From: Symbiodinium natans
Lineage: Eukaryota > Sar > Dinophyceae > Suessiales > Symbiodiniaceae
NCBI GenBank assembly: GCA_905221605.1
Contig: CAJNDS010000497.1
Span: 60,696-124,695, forward strand
Direction: 5' to 3'
DNA: 64,000 bases
Each line of letters begins with the position of its first letter. Position 1 is the first letter of the stretch. Under the pieces are notes generated by a model, which ran no database searches, was not told the origin of the DNA, and saw nothing but the letters and a program-made list of their open reading frames with translations. Shown piece by piece: positions 48,630-60,599 of this stretch. The position numbers were made by a program, and so were the translations under genes.

Positions 48630-51600
48630 GAGCCATTCGATTGCTACGTGGATTTGCCGAATGCTTGGGCGGCGAGCAAGGTGGAGTATTGCTGCCGCTT
48701 TCCCAGTTTGAACGAGCTGCCGTTCCCGAGAACTTGCAGTTCAGCTTGCCTTCGAGGTGCCAACAAGAAGCTGGGATGTGATATGCTGCCAGCTGAGGCG
48801 GCCAGGGCCCCCAAAGCAACAGAATGTGCCAATGGAGCTGCACGGCATCAGAGTCACTGAGGATTGTCACGGCTCCGAGACTGACTGGGAGACTTGCCCA
48901 AGCCCAGAGCAGTGCGACACGCGAGCAGCTTACTATTTGCCTTCGAAGCTGCCGGAAGGAAAGCACATCTTTAAAGCAGCAGTTGGACCGTAGATAAGTG
49001 GCAACAAGGAGCGGTGCTGATGCATTGTTTCGAGGTGTGAGCCTGTCGACTGCATCTTCGCAGACTGGACTGCGTGGAAGGTCTCCTCTGGCCAAGAGTG
49101 CAGCGGCACAGGTCCCAGAACTTGTTGAACGAATCGCTCGCCGACCCGTTGTGTCACGATATTGAGTTCAAACTCAGGACTACGCTATCGCCATCGCGGC
49201 TTTGCCCGTCAGAATAACCAGCACGCGACACAGCATGGATGGGCTGGGAAGGGAAGCATGCAGACTAGAAATCGATCGTGACATGTGATCTCGCGTCAAG
49301 CTTACGTGAGCAGCCACATCAGCTGTGACTCATGTCTTTGTTTGATCCTGGTTTTCAGATACGATACTTCCCAGAGCTTCACTGGGCGCTGATTGTGTCT
49401 TAGTTGTGGCAGAGCAGTGATCATAAAGCGAGACTCAAACTCAGTTGCGGGCAGCCCTGCCACGGCATGACGGTTGACTCCCAGGCTCTTCCGCCATGTT
49501 CGGCTTGACGTGTGCTCCTGCTGATGACCGTGTGACGTAAGCAGGCGTACATGCCGCCGGAGTGTAAGGGCGATGTGACCGTCGATTGTAAGTTCTCGGC
49601 CAGAGGCCAAGCATGTCTTCAAGACACTGCAGCTGTTTCTTGCTTGTGCGCGGGACAAGGACTGGACGCTCTGGAAAGGAGACTGCGCAGATCCCACTGC
49701 GCAGCAAATGCGATCTCGAGAGGTGAGCATGCCCGGATAGCAGTTTAGGGTTACCCGTTGCATTTTGTCAAGTGGAATTTGAACTTTGGCTCGCCAGCTG
49801 CTCCACGATGCGAACAGCCTTCGACGACGCCAGTGCGATGGAGCATTGAATCAAACGTCACCCGGCATTGACGGCACATTTCAGCAGTCGACAGAGACAG
49901 ACAGAGACGGAGGCCTTGTCTGAACCTGTCCCCCTCTGCAGGTAGATTCTGAATGGCTGGGTAGAACATATGCTACCCTCCTCAAAACGTTTCTGAAAAT
50001 AACAGCTTTGGCTCGGTTATAGTTGTTCTGCATGCACCTTGTTTCATACTAAAGCATAACAAGTCATGAGCTCGCCAAATTCATGTGGGGGGGATACCTG
50101 TGCGCCTAACCAGGTTGGTTCTAGGTGGGGAGTGATGTCTACGTGAACGGACATGATAGAGCTGGCACCCGCAATAGTGGCGAAAATGCTGCCAAAGCCG
50201 CCCGACGAACAGATACCGCGGCGGCCATGAAAGCAAGGGGGGACACCACCTAAAACTTGCCAAGAACAACGAGCATGGGAGTGCACAGCCAGGCAATCCG
50301 TAATCCGTGGGGAGGCAGCCAAAGGCAAGGCGGTGCCGCCGATCAGATGGTTCAGGAGTGAGGACAACGTCTACAGCCGCGTAGTTGTGCGCCCTTATTC
50401 TTGAGGTTGCTGAGGGGAAGACGAAGAGAGAACAGACAGACAAAAGAGGATGCGCAGAGGGTTAGCGCTCCATACTAAAAAGTATCATCGGAAGATGCAA
50501 AAGCACGAAACCTGCCACGAGGAAAGCTTGCAATGCACGACCGGTGGACTGCAAATTCACCGCGGCTGCCTTACAGCCTTAAAAAGCGGCGTGGAAAGCT
50601 GAATTCAGTCTTGATGAAACCTGTAGAATCTGTAGAAGGCTGTTGCTCTGCTGCTGCTGACCGCTCTGAGGAGTGGCACCCGTGGTCCCAGTGCAGTGCC
50701 ACCTGCGGCTTGGGCAGGAGGCAGCGTCTCAGAGACATTGACGAGGACCTGACGTAGCAGCCTAGCAAATGCCAGTACACAAATAGCTAACGGTTGCTAA
50801 AGGTTGCTGCTTTTGATTGCCTGACAGCGAAGACTTTGTGGCAGAGGAGAGCTTCGGCGGACTGCCCTGTGATGTCGGCATCACCCTCTACACTGAGGCG
50901 CGGAGATCCACAAGCTTCGCCTTTGCGCCACGCCCCAAATGTCCTCGTTGACGAAGCATATGAAGCACAAGTCAGGAACCAAAAGCCAAACAACACGAGT
51001 CGCATAGGAGTGCACGCGAGCGAGGAAAACAGAGAACAGGATTGCAGAAGAAGGGTTATGTCTCCTGTTGTTCCACCCCACATTTCCCGTTTTCCCCAGA
51101 AGGCCCCGCTGCTTCCTCCGACCCTCCAAACTGAGCCACCGCAGCGTGAACTGCCGCACGCAATCGGTGCCAGGAGTGCGAACTCCAGCCGTGCGACATT
51201 CGGGACTGCATCCTCAGCTCCTGGACAGAGTGGTCCGGGTGTGTCGGCGCGGACAGGCCTTGAACACCCCAGTTTCCTTGTCACTGGTGTGCTTTTGGGA
51301 GTTTGGGTTGCGGAGCGGCATCTTGCTAGCATTGCTTTGGCCCAGCGTTCTTTTGCAGGCAGCAGTACCGGAGCCGACGAATCCTGCAGGCACATCGGCT
51401 TAGGTATCAGGCAAAATTCAGGATTTCAGGACGTTGACTGGCTCTGTGACACATGTGTGTGTGTGTGCCTTTGAAGATTGGGCCTCCGCGTGCACGACAT
51501 GTGCCTGCAAGAGCAACTGCATGCATCTACTGCATCATGCTTCGGATGGAGGAAATCTTGCATGCTTGTTCCGTGGAGAGGTCCTCACGTGACACCGCCA

Positions 51601-54600
51601 CTGTTGTGCAAGATGTCATGCATCCAGAGCTTTGCCTCCAAAGGGACCCCGTGGCGAGGGACAAGGATGTGACCCGGAGCTGCTCCAAACACAGGCGCGT
51701 TAAATCCCCAAGTTCTCTGAGTGAGATGTGAGCCACAGTGTGAGCTATGCATGCGAGGGGAAGTAGGAACGGAATGGGAACCATGAAGTTGCACATCGCA
51801 GGGCTGCCCGCCGGTCCTGGAGCGACCCTTGGCGTGACCCGCCAGACAGATATGCCTGGCTCGAGCCCGCGTCTGTTCGGTGGTTTGAGGGACTTTGAGG
51901 GCTTTGGTGGTCTCCCAACTGGTGTGGCTCCGAGAGTGCAAGCAGAAGAGTTGATCCCAGTGGAGCGCGAGTGGTCGCGGTAGGTTTCAGCATTGTATCC
52001 GGCTTTTGGTATGACCAAAGACCACATTCCACGTTCCAGGTATCTGCTCAGTGACTGGAGTGCATGGCAGCCTTGTACGAGGCAGGGCCCTGCGACAGTC
52101 CTGAAGGGATCTGAAGGGGTAGGTCATGGCGTGCCCAATATCTTGATATCAGGAGCTGTGGTGGTGGTCAGACCTTCCGGCAGCGCGCTGCGTTGGGACT
52201 TGCACGCTTTGATCCGGAGGCCCTCCGCGATTCCATGACGTGCTCAGAGCCGTGTTTTTTTGATCCGGAGAATTGTTGTTCCATGCTTTCCAGCTCATCG
52301 CTGCCTGCTATGTCTACATGCATGAGTTTCGTGATTGCAGAATTCCAGGTGGAGACCAACTATCCATTGAAGGCTGGGTAGCCCACTGAAAGAACAGTAT
52401 TGCTGCAGCAAGATGTATATGTGCAGTGGGTCCGGTAACAGGAGACGAAAGATTGCAATTCTGATAGATGTGCCGCCCAGTACTCCAACGAGGACTTTGC
52501 AGATAGCTGAAATCGTCCTGAAGTCCACTTCTGATGTGCAATGAGGGTGTGCTGAGAAGATCTGAAAAGTACTGAAGGACTGCCTACTCTCGGAGTGGGA
52601 GGAATGGTCAGAGTGCTCCTCGAATTGCGGCGATGGTGCTAAGACCCGGCACCGCAAGATCCTGCGACTGGCTGGGCCTAACGGCAAGGGCTGTGAAGCG
52701 ACAATGATGGAGTCAGACATCTGCAACCAGGGTGAGTGTGTACAGCAGGACTGCCAGTGGGGGGATTGGGCCGCCTGGTCTGCGTGCCCATGCTCTTGCG
52801 GCGGTGGGATTTCCACAAGGCATCGCTACGTGCAGGTGGCCCCGCGCAATGGAGGCCTGGAATGTGATCCCAGAGAGAAGGAAGAGGTGCAGGCTTGCAA
52901 CACGCAGCCCTGTGAATCGGAATGCCGGGATGGCGCCTGGGGAGAGTGGATGGAGTGGACGACCTGCTCAGCAACTTGCTCAGGCAGCTTGAGGGTTCGC
53001 ACAGAGTGCGTGCTGTTCTAGGTACTGAGGCACTCTAGTTCTTTGTCCTGTGGCATCCTCATGCATTGTCACCTGCTAGGAAGCTACAAGTCCCGCCGCC
53101 GGGATGTCCTCATCCCTCCCAATCACTGCGGCCAGCCTCCGACTGGGCTGCAAGAGGAGTTCGAAGCATGTGAGCACCTGCCAGAGTGTGCCGATGCAGC
53201 TGCTTTGCTGCAGTCGGAGGGAGTGGGATGTGGTAGGCTTGGGGACATGTAGTGGCAAGTGCACTGTTGTCTCGTCCCTGCCCGCATCGACTTTAAGCCC
53301 TTCCTGCCCTTCGTGCCACCGAGGCCGCTGTGCTGGATTGTGCGGTCTCCGACTGGGGGATGTGGTCCGACTGCAGTTGCAGTTGCGACGGGGTGCGAGA
53401 GCGGAATCGTTTCATCGCCATCTTTGCAAAGAATGGAGGGGCCCCTTGTCATGAGGATCTTCGGCAGATGGAAGCCTGTAATCCGACGGTAGATGAGGAA
53501 GAGCCTGCTGATTGCCCTGGCAAGAGGGTCCTTGAGCCTGTTGACTGTGTCCTGGCAGAGTGGACTGAATGGACCTACTGTTCCGTGAGCTGTGGAGGCG
53601 GGCAGCATTCACGGCACAGGAGCATCCTTCATAAGCCAGCAGGTGGGGGTGAAACCTGCAGGGGTGCGCTGGAGGTGACAGAGCCTTGCTACATGCCGCA
53701 GTGCTCTGGTCACGACTATGTGGACTGCCAGCTCGGATCCTGGACGGACTGGAGTGACTGCTCTGGCTGCCGGGGACAGAAGCGGCGGCATCGTTCTATT
53801 ATGAAGCTTCCAGATGCTCTGGGACGGCAGTGTGCAGCTGCCAGGCTCAAGGAGACCACTGCCTGCTCAATACTTGGCTGTCATCAGACGACGTCCTACT
53901 GCACATGGTCACAGTGGACCGGCGCGACATCCTGCTTTGGCTATGGGTCAAGCACAGCCATGCGGAGTCGTGTCCTTACCGTCACGCATGACGAGCCGCT
54001 TGAGGGCGTGTTCTTCAACATGCTTGGTGATTCCAGCGCCTGCTCTAACATCGCCCAGGTGAATGTAACCTGGTGCCCGGGGCGGAACTTGGATTGTTAC
54101 CCGCAGGACTGCATCTTCGGAGCATGGACAGATTGGTCTCAATCGACGCACTTCATGTGCGAGCGTCATCGCAACGTGGCCAGAAGGAACAATGAGTGTG
54201 GAGCGGGCTGCACTGGTCCTTTGGAGGAGACCAAGGTTTGCGAGACCCAGGAATTGCCACGAGATTGCCTGCTTGGAGACTGGCAGGAGTGGAGCTTCTG
54301 TGACACAGCCGACCCCAGCGGCCAGAAGTACCGTTTCCGGAAGATTCTTCACGAGCAGAGGTGGGGAGGCCAGCCATGCCTGGGAAGCCTGCACCAGACG
54401 AGGCCATGCTCTGCCAAGCAGGATCCCACCGACTGCAAGCTCAGCTCCTGGACGGAGTGGGGTTCCTGCAGCGAATCCTGTGGTCGAGGCTGGCACTCGC
54501 GCGAGCGCAGCGTTATCGAGGTCCCCATGGCGGGGGGCACCCGCTGTGCCGATGACCTGGTCGAGATCCAGCCTTGTTCCAGGTTCTGCGATCACGCCTT

Positions 54601-57600
54601 GCCCGTCAACTGCGAGCTGACAGACTGGTCAGCTTGGGGCCACTGCGACGAGGAGGGGCAGCGCTACCGGCAGCGGCATGTTCTGACCACCGCTGAGAAT
54701 GGAGGTGATGGCTGCAGCGGAAACCTGCTCGAGGCCGAGTCCTGCGATTTGGCCAAGGTCGACTGCGTTGTCTCTGAGTGGGTCGAATGGAGTGACTGTG
54801 ACCGCAGCTGTGGCACTGGTCAGCTGAAGCGCCAGAGACAGATCATTCACTTTCCCCGCAACGGTGGCGAGCTTTGCCCCAGCGAGCTGATTCAGACAAC
54901 AGGCTGCAACTTAGGCTATTGTCCCACAACGAACTGTGAGGAGTCCCAATGGTCTGAGTGGGGCGACTGCTCTGTTTCCTGTGGTGTTGGGGAAGAGAAG
55001 CGCGAGCGGAAAGTCGCAATGCTCCGATCATCCGGAGGAACTGGCTGCGAAAACGCCATGGCCGAAAGCAGGCCTTGCCACAGCATCCCTTGCAGCGTCC
55101 GTGCCTGCGAGCTTTCTGCCTGGAGTGCCTGGGGTGAGTGCAGTGCGACTTGTGGCTCGGGGCAGCGCGGCCGAACCCGGAGCGTGAAACCGCCAGAGAA
55201 CGGTGGAGACTACTGTGAGTCTGCACCTCTGGCTGAGATGGAGGGCTGCAAGGATCGGCCCTGCACCAAACAAGTTTGTGTTGATGGCAAGTGGGGTGAC
55301 TGGGAGGAGTGGTCCCCGTGCGATGTCTCTTGTGGGGGCGGAACCACCTTCCGCAGGCGCCACATGACCCAGGCAGCCAATGAGTGCGGGAAGCCTGCAG
55401 AGGGCTTAAGCAGAGAGCAGGCCTTCTGCAACGTGGACCACTGTCACGCAGCACAGGACTGTGTCTTGCCTGAATTAGCAATATTTGCTGGTCTGTCGCT
55501 TCTTTTTCCACGCAAACACAGAAAACACAGCGACTTCATGTCGAGGCGTCCTCTCAGAGTGGTCTTCCTGGTCTGAGTGTTCAGCGACCTGCAATGGAAA
55601 TCAGAAGCGCGAGCGATCCATCATCCAGCACGGGAGATCTGGTGGAGTCCTCTGTGACGGTGATATCCATGAGACGCAGCCCTGCAACCCCGGCCTCTTT
55701 GATGTCTTCCCAGAAGGATGTGGCCAAGAAGAAACCAAGGACCAGCAAGATGTGGCTAAGAGGAGGGCAGCGGGATTCTGAGGTTGCCAGCAGCGTGCTT
55801 CGTCTTCGGGGAACATGGGAAACGGGACTGCGTGCTGCGAGTTTGACCCTGTGTAAGTGTGAGCCCCTCTCTGCGAGGACTGCGAAATGAGCGATTGGAC
55901 CGAATGGTCTGAGTGCAGTGCTACATGTGACGGTTGCGATCTCAGTGATTCAGCTCGCTTTGTGTGCACCACGAGCTTCCATGGGACATCTGGACAGTGG
56001 TGTGCGTTTATTCAATGAATCCTGAATCCTTTGTTCAGCAAAGAATCCCAACTCTGCCCAGGCCACGCAACACAATGAAGACTAGACAGTGGATGTAAAA
56101 GCGTTTGAAGAACGAAGCCAAGCCTTAAGAGAGGACTTAGTAAGACAGGACAGCAGAGCCCACTTGATTTGAGTCGCTTGCGAACGTTGAAGAAAACCTA
56201 GAGCCTAGCATTCTAGGAGATTTGCGACGCTTTCGCATGTCTCAAAACACGAGAACCATATAGGAAAAGTTATGTTCGTGGTCGTGGTTGTGGTCATGGT
56301 CGTGGTCGCAGTCGTGGTCGTAGTCGTAGTCGTAATGGTAGTCGTGCTGGTAGGTAGCAGTGGTAGTAGTGGTAGAAGTAGAAGTAGAAGTAGAAGTAGA
56401 AGTAGAAGTAGAAGTAGAAGTAGAAGTAGAAGTAGAAGTAGAAGTAGAAGTAGAAGTAGAAGTAGAAGTAGAAGTAGAAGTAGAAGTAGAAGTAGAAGTA
56501 GAAGTAGAAGTAGAAGTAGAAGTAGAAGTAGAAGTAGAAGTAGAAGTAGAAGTAGAAGTAGAAGTAGAAGTAGAAGTAGAAGTAGAAGTAGAAGTAGAAG
56601 CAGAAGCAGAAGCAGAAGCAGAAGCAGAAGCAGAAGCAGAAGTAGAAGTAGAAGTAGAAGTAGAAGTAGAAGTAGAAGTAGAAGAAGTAGAAGTAGCGGG
56701 AGCAATAGCAGTAGCAGTAGCAGTAGCAGTAGCAATAGCGGGCTGTGATGCACACAGCCGTAGCTCAGGTGGTGCCAAGGTCAAGAGGAGGGCGATCGTG
56801 CAGGCGCTTTCTGTGACACACATGATGCATGAGCTGTGCACCGCTGAGGAATCTCGTATCGTAGCACGCAATATCCCTGGATTCCTGGATTCTTGTATGC
56901 TTTGAATGCTTGGAAATCCATCCCTGTGACAGCATCGCGCCAACGGCGGCAGACCCTGCACAGGCGGAGGGTTTCACAGTGTCACAGGGATCTCCAAATC
57001 GCCAAGACAACACAGATTTTCAGATTGTGACGTTAGATAGCATCATCAGCAGCGGCCGTGTCCCCCCCTCGTGCCCCTCCGTTTTCAATATTTGTGTGTG
57101 TGCATTGACCTGCAGGCTCTGTCACCAAGATCCAGGGCTGTGCAGAGGACCAGTGCGAGGGCGGAGACCCGGTGCCCTGCGAGTTTGGCGATTGGAAGGA
57201 TTGGGCTGCCTGTGACAAGTGCGACGGGGAGCGGAAACGGAAGCGCAACATCAAGCAGTACGCCCAAAATGGCGGAACCAACTGCAATTCCTTTGCGGGC
57301 GAAGAGGTCGACAAATGCCCTCGATCCTGCACGCCTGGGTTCTGCACTTGGAGCACGTGGGGAGATTGGGGCTCCTGCCATGGATGCGGACGAAGTGCCC
57401 GTCGAGAGCGGACCCGTGAACTCCGCGCTACAGAGAACTTGGCAATGCGACAGCCTCCCATGAGCGAGACCAAGGTGGAGAAGCTCACCCTGCACCACAG
57501 CCTCACAGCTGCTCGGGATGAGTACACCGCGTTAGTGGCGGAGGTTGGGGCGTTGCGGACCGCTCGCGCGCACAAGCTCGTGCTAGCATTCGGGCTCGGT

Positions 57601-57702
57601 CTGATGAGCATACCTGTGGGTTTCGCCTTTCTTCGATTGCTGCCAGCACTACGTGCCAGAACAACTGGGTACTCAACGTTGCTGCCGATGGGAGCAGAGT
57701 GA
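48630..57702 (+). CDS. Thrombospondin type-1 repeat membrane protein, multi-exon
   Basis: TSP1 modules are Cys/Trp-rich extracellular adhesion domains. Their signature (W..W..C...CG.G...R.R) recurs along the plus strand for 9 kb. Short exons with one module or part of one lie near 48636-48700 (FDCYVDLPNAW...YCC), 48860-48992, 49048-49128 (DCIFADWTAWK), 49660-49722 (DWTLWKGDC), 50662-50757 (WHPWSQCSATCG), 51172-51262 (SSWTEWSGC) and 52042-52112 (SDWSAWQPC). They are followed by multi-module exons at 52578-53021 and 53324-55470, then 55531-55700 and 55885-55945. The last exon (57110-57702) ends with a hydrophobic anchor. The product would be a secreted or surface protein with twenty or so modules. 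The 5' end and signal peptide were not identified, and the early exons are poorly conserved, so more than one gene is possible. Confidence 0.75.
49750..50520. other. Intron-like stretch within TSP1 gene
   Basis: No exon is recognised between the pieces at 49660-49722 and 50662-50757. Open frames on the minus strand have no known motif. Confidence 0.4.
52578..53021 (+). CDS. TSP1 exon with three modules
   Basis: In one frame: DCLLSEWEEWSECSSNCGDG (module 1), DCQWGDWAAWSACPCSCGGG (module 2) and GAWGEWMEWTTCSATC (start of module 3). Canonical Trp, Arg and Cys residues are present in the first two. A shorter exon at about 53088-53209 (YKSRRRDVLIPPNHCGQPPT) supplies the rest of a module after a gap. 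Confidence 0.8.
   Translation, partial: DCLLSEWEEWSECSSNCGDGAKTRHRKILRLAGPNGKGCEATMMESDICNQGECVQQDCQWGDWAAWSACPCSCGGGISTRHRYVQVAPRNGGLECDPREKEEVQACNTQPCESECRDGAWGEWMEWTTCSATCSGSLRVRTECVLF
53324..55470 (+). CDS. Large TSP1 exon with about twelve modules
   Basis: A continuous frame of about 715 codons encodes twelve TSP1-like modules, each beginning D/N-C-x-L-S-x-W-x-x-W. Typical starts are AEWTEWTYCSVSCGGG, SSWTEWGSCSESCG, SEWVEWSDCDRSCG, SQWSEWGDCSVSCG and SAWSAWGECSATCG. Modules 3-6 have lost parts of the CSxxCG core (such as TDWSDCSGC and TDWSQSTHFMC) and may be structurally divergent. The GGxxC segment in most modules is intact. The frame continues into non-coding sequence to a stop at 55576, so the donor lies near 55465-55475. 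The acceptor at the 5' end is probably near 53320. Confidence 0.88.
56357..56735. repeat. (AGAAGT)n hexanucleotide array in TSP1-gene intron
   Basis: About 55 units of AGAAGT, with a block of AGAAGC at 56598-56639, ending in an AGCAGT/AGCAAT tail. It lies between the TSP1 exons at 55885-55945 and 57110-57702. All frames are open (Arg-Ser, Glu-Val, or Leu, Tyr-Phe and Ser-Thr on the minus strand), which mimics genes. Confidence 0.95.
57110..57702 (+). CDS. Last TSP1-gene exon with transmembrane anchor
   Basis: After a CTGCAG acceptor (near 57115) the frame encodes EDQCEGGDPVPCEFGDWKDW, a TSP1-like module with a CDKCDG core. A second module follows (CTWSTWGDWGSCHGCG). A helical stalk leads to a hydrophobic segment (LVLAFGLGLMSIPVGFAFL, about 57577-57642) and a short basic tail ending at 57702. 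This is the arrangement of a type I surface protein with a small cytoplasmic tail. Confidence 0.75.
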
Positions 57703-57972
57703 ATCCAAGCGGACACATCCGCACTTTGTAGGAATGTACTGCCGGGACCTGAAACAGGTCCCGCAAGAACAGGCTTCTGAGCGCCCTAGATAAGACAGAT
57801 GATAGGACCGAAGGCATGGCAATACTGACCGTACAACAAAAGCTCCGAAGTTTTCACCCATGACCGTTGATACGTAGCTCAAGTTTGGCAAAGTCCAACA
57901 TTCTCTCGACTTTCACGGAACCAGTCCTGACAGATCAAGAACGAGTCTGTGCCCTTGGGTTATTGGTGACTA

Positions 57973-58458
57973 GTGACTCGTGAAGGTCTACCCAGGTCAG
58001 CTAATTCGCAGACCGGTATGCCAATGTCGCATCACGTCCAGCGCTTGTCGGCTATGGAAGGCCGCAAATCTGCAATCGAGTATAGCGCAGGTGTTCGGGC
58101 ACTCCTGCTAACGCTTTGTATTCTTGAGCTTGCCAGAGGAGTTGCCCTGATGCCAAAAACGAGAGTTCACGCAGTTCACGACTGCAGAGTTGGCTTGCGA
58201 GATGCCACTGCCTTTTCCTTCTTTCGTGGGTCTGTAGTAGCAGCTTCCCGTTGCCGTAAAGGATGCCAGACATGTTGGACGATACTGGAGCTTGAGCACA
58301 CATTCTACACAGCCACGAAGCAAAGAAACCAAGTAAGGTTCGAAAAGTTTCCCGCTCTCCTCCCCGACGAACGAGCCATCCGCAGCATCTCCACGGCTAG
58401 AATCTATGTACCTGAGGCTGGGTTTCGGGTCCCGAGTGCTCGCCTTGGGGCATGCTAA
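57973..58458 (+). CDS. Hypothetical protein with possible signal peptide
   Basis: An open frame of 161 codons. Methionines inside it are at 58018, 58024 and 58054. A hydrophobic stretch (VRALLLTLCILELARG, about 58090-58140) after a basic start resembles a signal peptide or signal anchor. A possible splice donor CAA|GTAAGG occurs near 58334, so only the first part may be coding. No family is recognised. Confidence 0.3.
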   Translation: MTREGLPRSANSQTGMPMSHHVQRLSAMEGRKSAIEYSAGVRALLLTLCILELARGVALMPKTRVHAVHDCRVGLRDATAFSFFRGSVVAASRCRKGCQTCWTILELEHTFYTATKQRNQVRFEKFPALLPDERAIRSISTARIYVPEAGFRVPSARLGAC

Positions 58459-58770
58459 GGCCGAAGGGCGGGGCCGGCACCCGAAGTGAAAACAGCTGCT
58501 GCTTGTCATGATCAGCGCAGAGCCATCGACTCGCGGCCTGTCGTTTCGGTTGGGGGAGCCGCACGCGAGGACACATGTCTTTACTCGTACAGCCTACGGG
58601 ATCCAGCAGCTTGCTGCGAGGAAAGAACGGCTCTTATCCATTCACCTCTGCATGAACTTGCAGATGCAGTTCAGCTCATCATCGTGTCGCTACAAGGGTC
58701 GTAAGCCTCATGATCGCTCCACATAAACGACTGTAATCACGATCAGCATTATGAGTTGGCCATTGGAGCC

Positions 58771-59076
58771 ATGGAAAAGTCATTGAAGCAGAAGAAGAAG
58801 AAGGTGCCAGACTTCACAGCAATTGAGTTCTTAGGTTGTGCAAATTCGAGCTCTGCGGAATCATGCAAGCTTGCGAGTGCAATCCTAAGCTTTGACAACA
58901 TGAAGGTCGAGGGCTTCAAGCGGTCCCTCACCGCAAATGCCATTTCGAACACCATCCTAATGCCGGACATGTTCCCTGTGTCAAAAAACGCCCAAGCTCT
59001 TCACTCATGGAAGGCTAAAAAGCCCACTGTGGACGAACCGACCCGGCCGCTGAAGTGGAGAGCTCAGTGGGGCTGA
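58771..59076 (+). CDS. Hypothetical small protein (101 aa)
   Basis: ATG at 58771 opens a Lys-rich N-terminus (MEKSLKQKKKKVPDF) followed by a mixed sequence and a TGA at 59074-59076. No domain is recognised. Its even composition and lack of repeats make it a modest coding candidate. Confidence 0.3.
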   Translation: MEKSLKQKKKKVPDFTAIEFLGCANSSSAESCKLASAILSFDNMKVEGFKRSLTANAISNTILMPDMFPVSKNAQALHSWKAKKPTVDEPTRPLKWRAQWG

Positions 59077-60060
59077 ATCATTGAAGAAGCTTTCTCAATA
59101 CGAGAGCTGATCTCAGCCAGAAGCTGTAGGGCTGAAGCTGCCAAAGTCCGGGTCGGCAATCGATTGATGGTTTGGGTGTCCCGAGTTTCCTACCCATTCC
59201 ATGCCTGTGACATGGCACGTATCCTGGACCCCTCGAAGTCGCAACGCACGCAGCAGTAGAAGGTTCTGCTGTTTTCATGGGAGTCACATGCGCCCCATAG
59301 GCTACTCCAAGTCTGGATTTGGGCTTGTGGATTTTTCAAAAAGGGTGGCACTTTGAGTCTCCAAAAATCGGGCAACGGGCCACCCCTGCCCTCAGGTACA
59401 GCTTGGCTGCAAGTCGTAGGTCGGGTGTTCTTCCCATTCGATCCTGTTTCGCCAAGGATTCCAAACATCTTCAATCTCGTCTGACAATAAACACGCACAC
59501 ACACACACATAGCCGTAGCCGCTAGCCTTGAGATGTGAGAAAAGCTCGTCAAGCTTGTGAAGCCCTTTCGCTTCGCGCCACATGCATCGGTTGGGCATTT
59601 GTTGAGGAAGACGAAGAAGAAGGTGGAAGAGGGTAGAGGCGGAATGCTTTGGTTTTCGAGTTTGGATTCAGGAATTCGGGGGTTTTTGGTGTGTTCAGGA
59701 CGTTGCTTTTTTTTGGGCTTTGATGTTTTCGGTGTCGGAGCGGAAGTCCAGAATGCAGTTTTGAGAGTTGTGGCCTGCTCTCAGCTGTCGCGTTCTTGGC
59801 TCCTCTCTTCAATGAAAAACACCTTTGAGCGCAAGCCGCTCTAGTGGCAAAGCCTCGCATGGCAATCCGTCCAGTCTGTGACAGAGCCTTGGGGCTTCAC
59901 AGGGAGGAGTGAAAATCTTCCACGACAGCCGTACTCAGCGAAGCGCAAGAATGCACGAGCAGCGACATTGAAGCCCTCCTTGGCTCTGCACGCCCAGACT
60001 GCCAGATAACAAGTTTTTAGTCGAACCGAGTCATTGCTGCAGGTGTAGGTCATATAGGCT
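59077..60060. other. No supportable gene
   Basis: Short frames only. A (CA)n run lies at about 59492-59509. Confidence 0.45.
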
Positions 60061-60240
60061 TGCGGCCTCAAGAACTACTTGCGGAGGTCCTTCAGATGCG
60101 GAGGCCTGGGCTGGACAGCAGTTCACCTGAGATCGCTTGGCTTGGCGGATGCTCTGGCGTGCACGTTCGAAAGCACGAGGCCCCAGCGAAGATTAAGAAG
60201 GCTCCGAAGCGAAAAGCAGGACCCCTCGGGAAGAGGGAAA

Positions 60241-60480
60241 GCACGCACACGCTTGCGCACACGCTTACGCACACGCTTACGCACACGCTTACGCACACGC
60301 TTACGCACACGCTTACGCACACGCTTACGCACACGCTTACGCACACGCTTACGCGCACGCTTACACACACTCCTACGCACACGTTTACGCACACGCTTAC
60401 GCGCACGCCTATGCGCCCACTTATGCACACGCTCAAGCGCACGATTACGCACATGCTTGGGCGCAGGCTTTGGCACACGC
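60241..60480. repeat. 12-bp minisatellite ACGCTTACGCAC
   Basis: About ten near-perfect copies (60241-60360) followed by progressively decayed ones to 60480. The unit length is a multiple of three, so all six frames tend to stay open. The resulting His-Thr-Leu-Thr, Arg-Leu-Arg-Thr and Val-Cys-Val-Ser peptides are artefacts. Confidence 0.92.
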
Positions 60481-60599
60481 GGGCATTCGCGCGCACGCGC
60501 ACGTGCGCGCGCTCTGCTTTACCTGAACGCAAGCCCCAAGCTCTCGACAGTCGACAGGAGTAGGAAGATGCAAGTAGTCTTGTCTTATCCTCCCGCAAA

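Noticed and set aside
56205-56961. Arg-Ser, Glu-Val, poly-Leu, Tyr-Phe and Ser-Thr proteins
   Set aside because: All are translations of the (AGAAGT)n array in different frames.
59510-59535. CCGTAGCC as a spliced-leader start
   Set aside because: The match ends after eight bases and no mRNA-like sequence follows.
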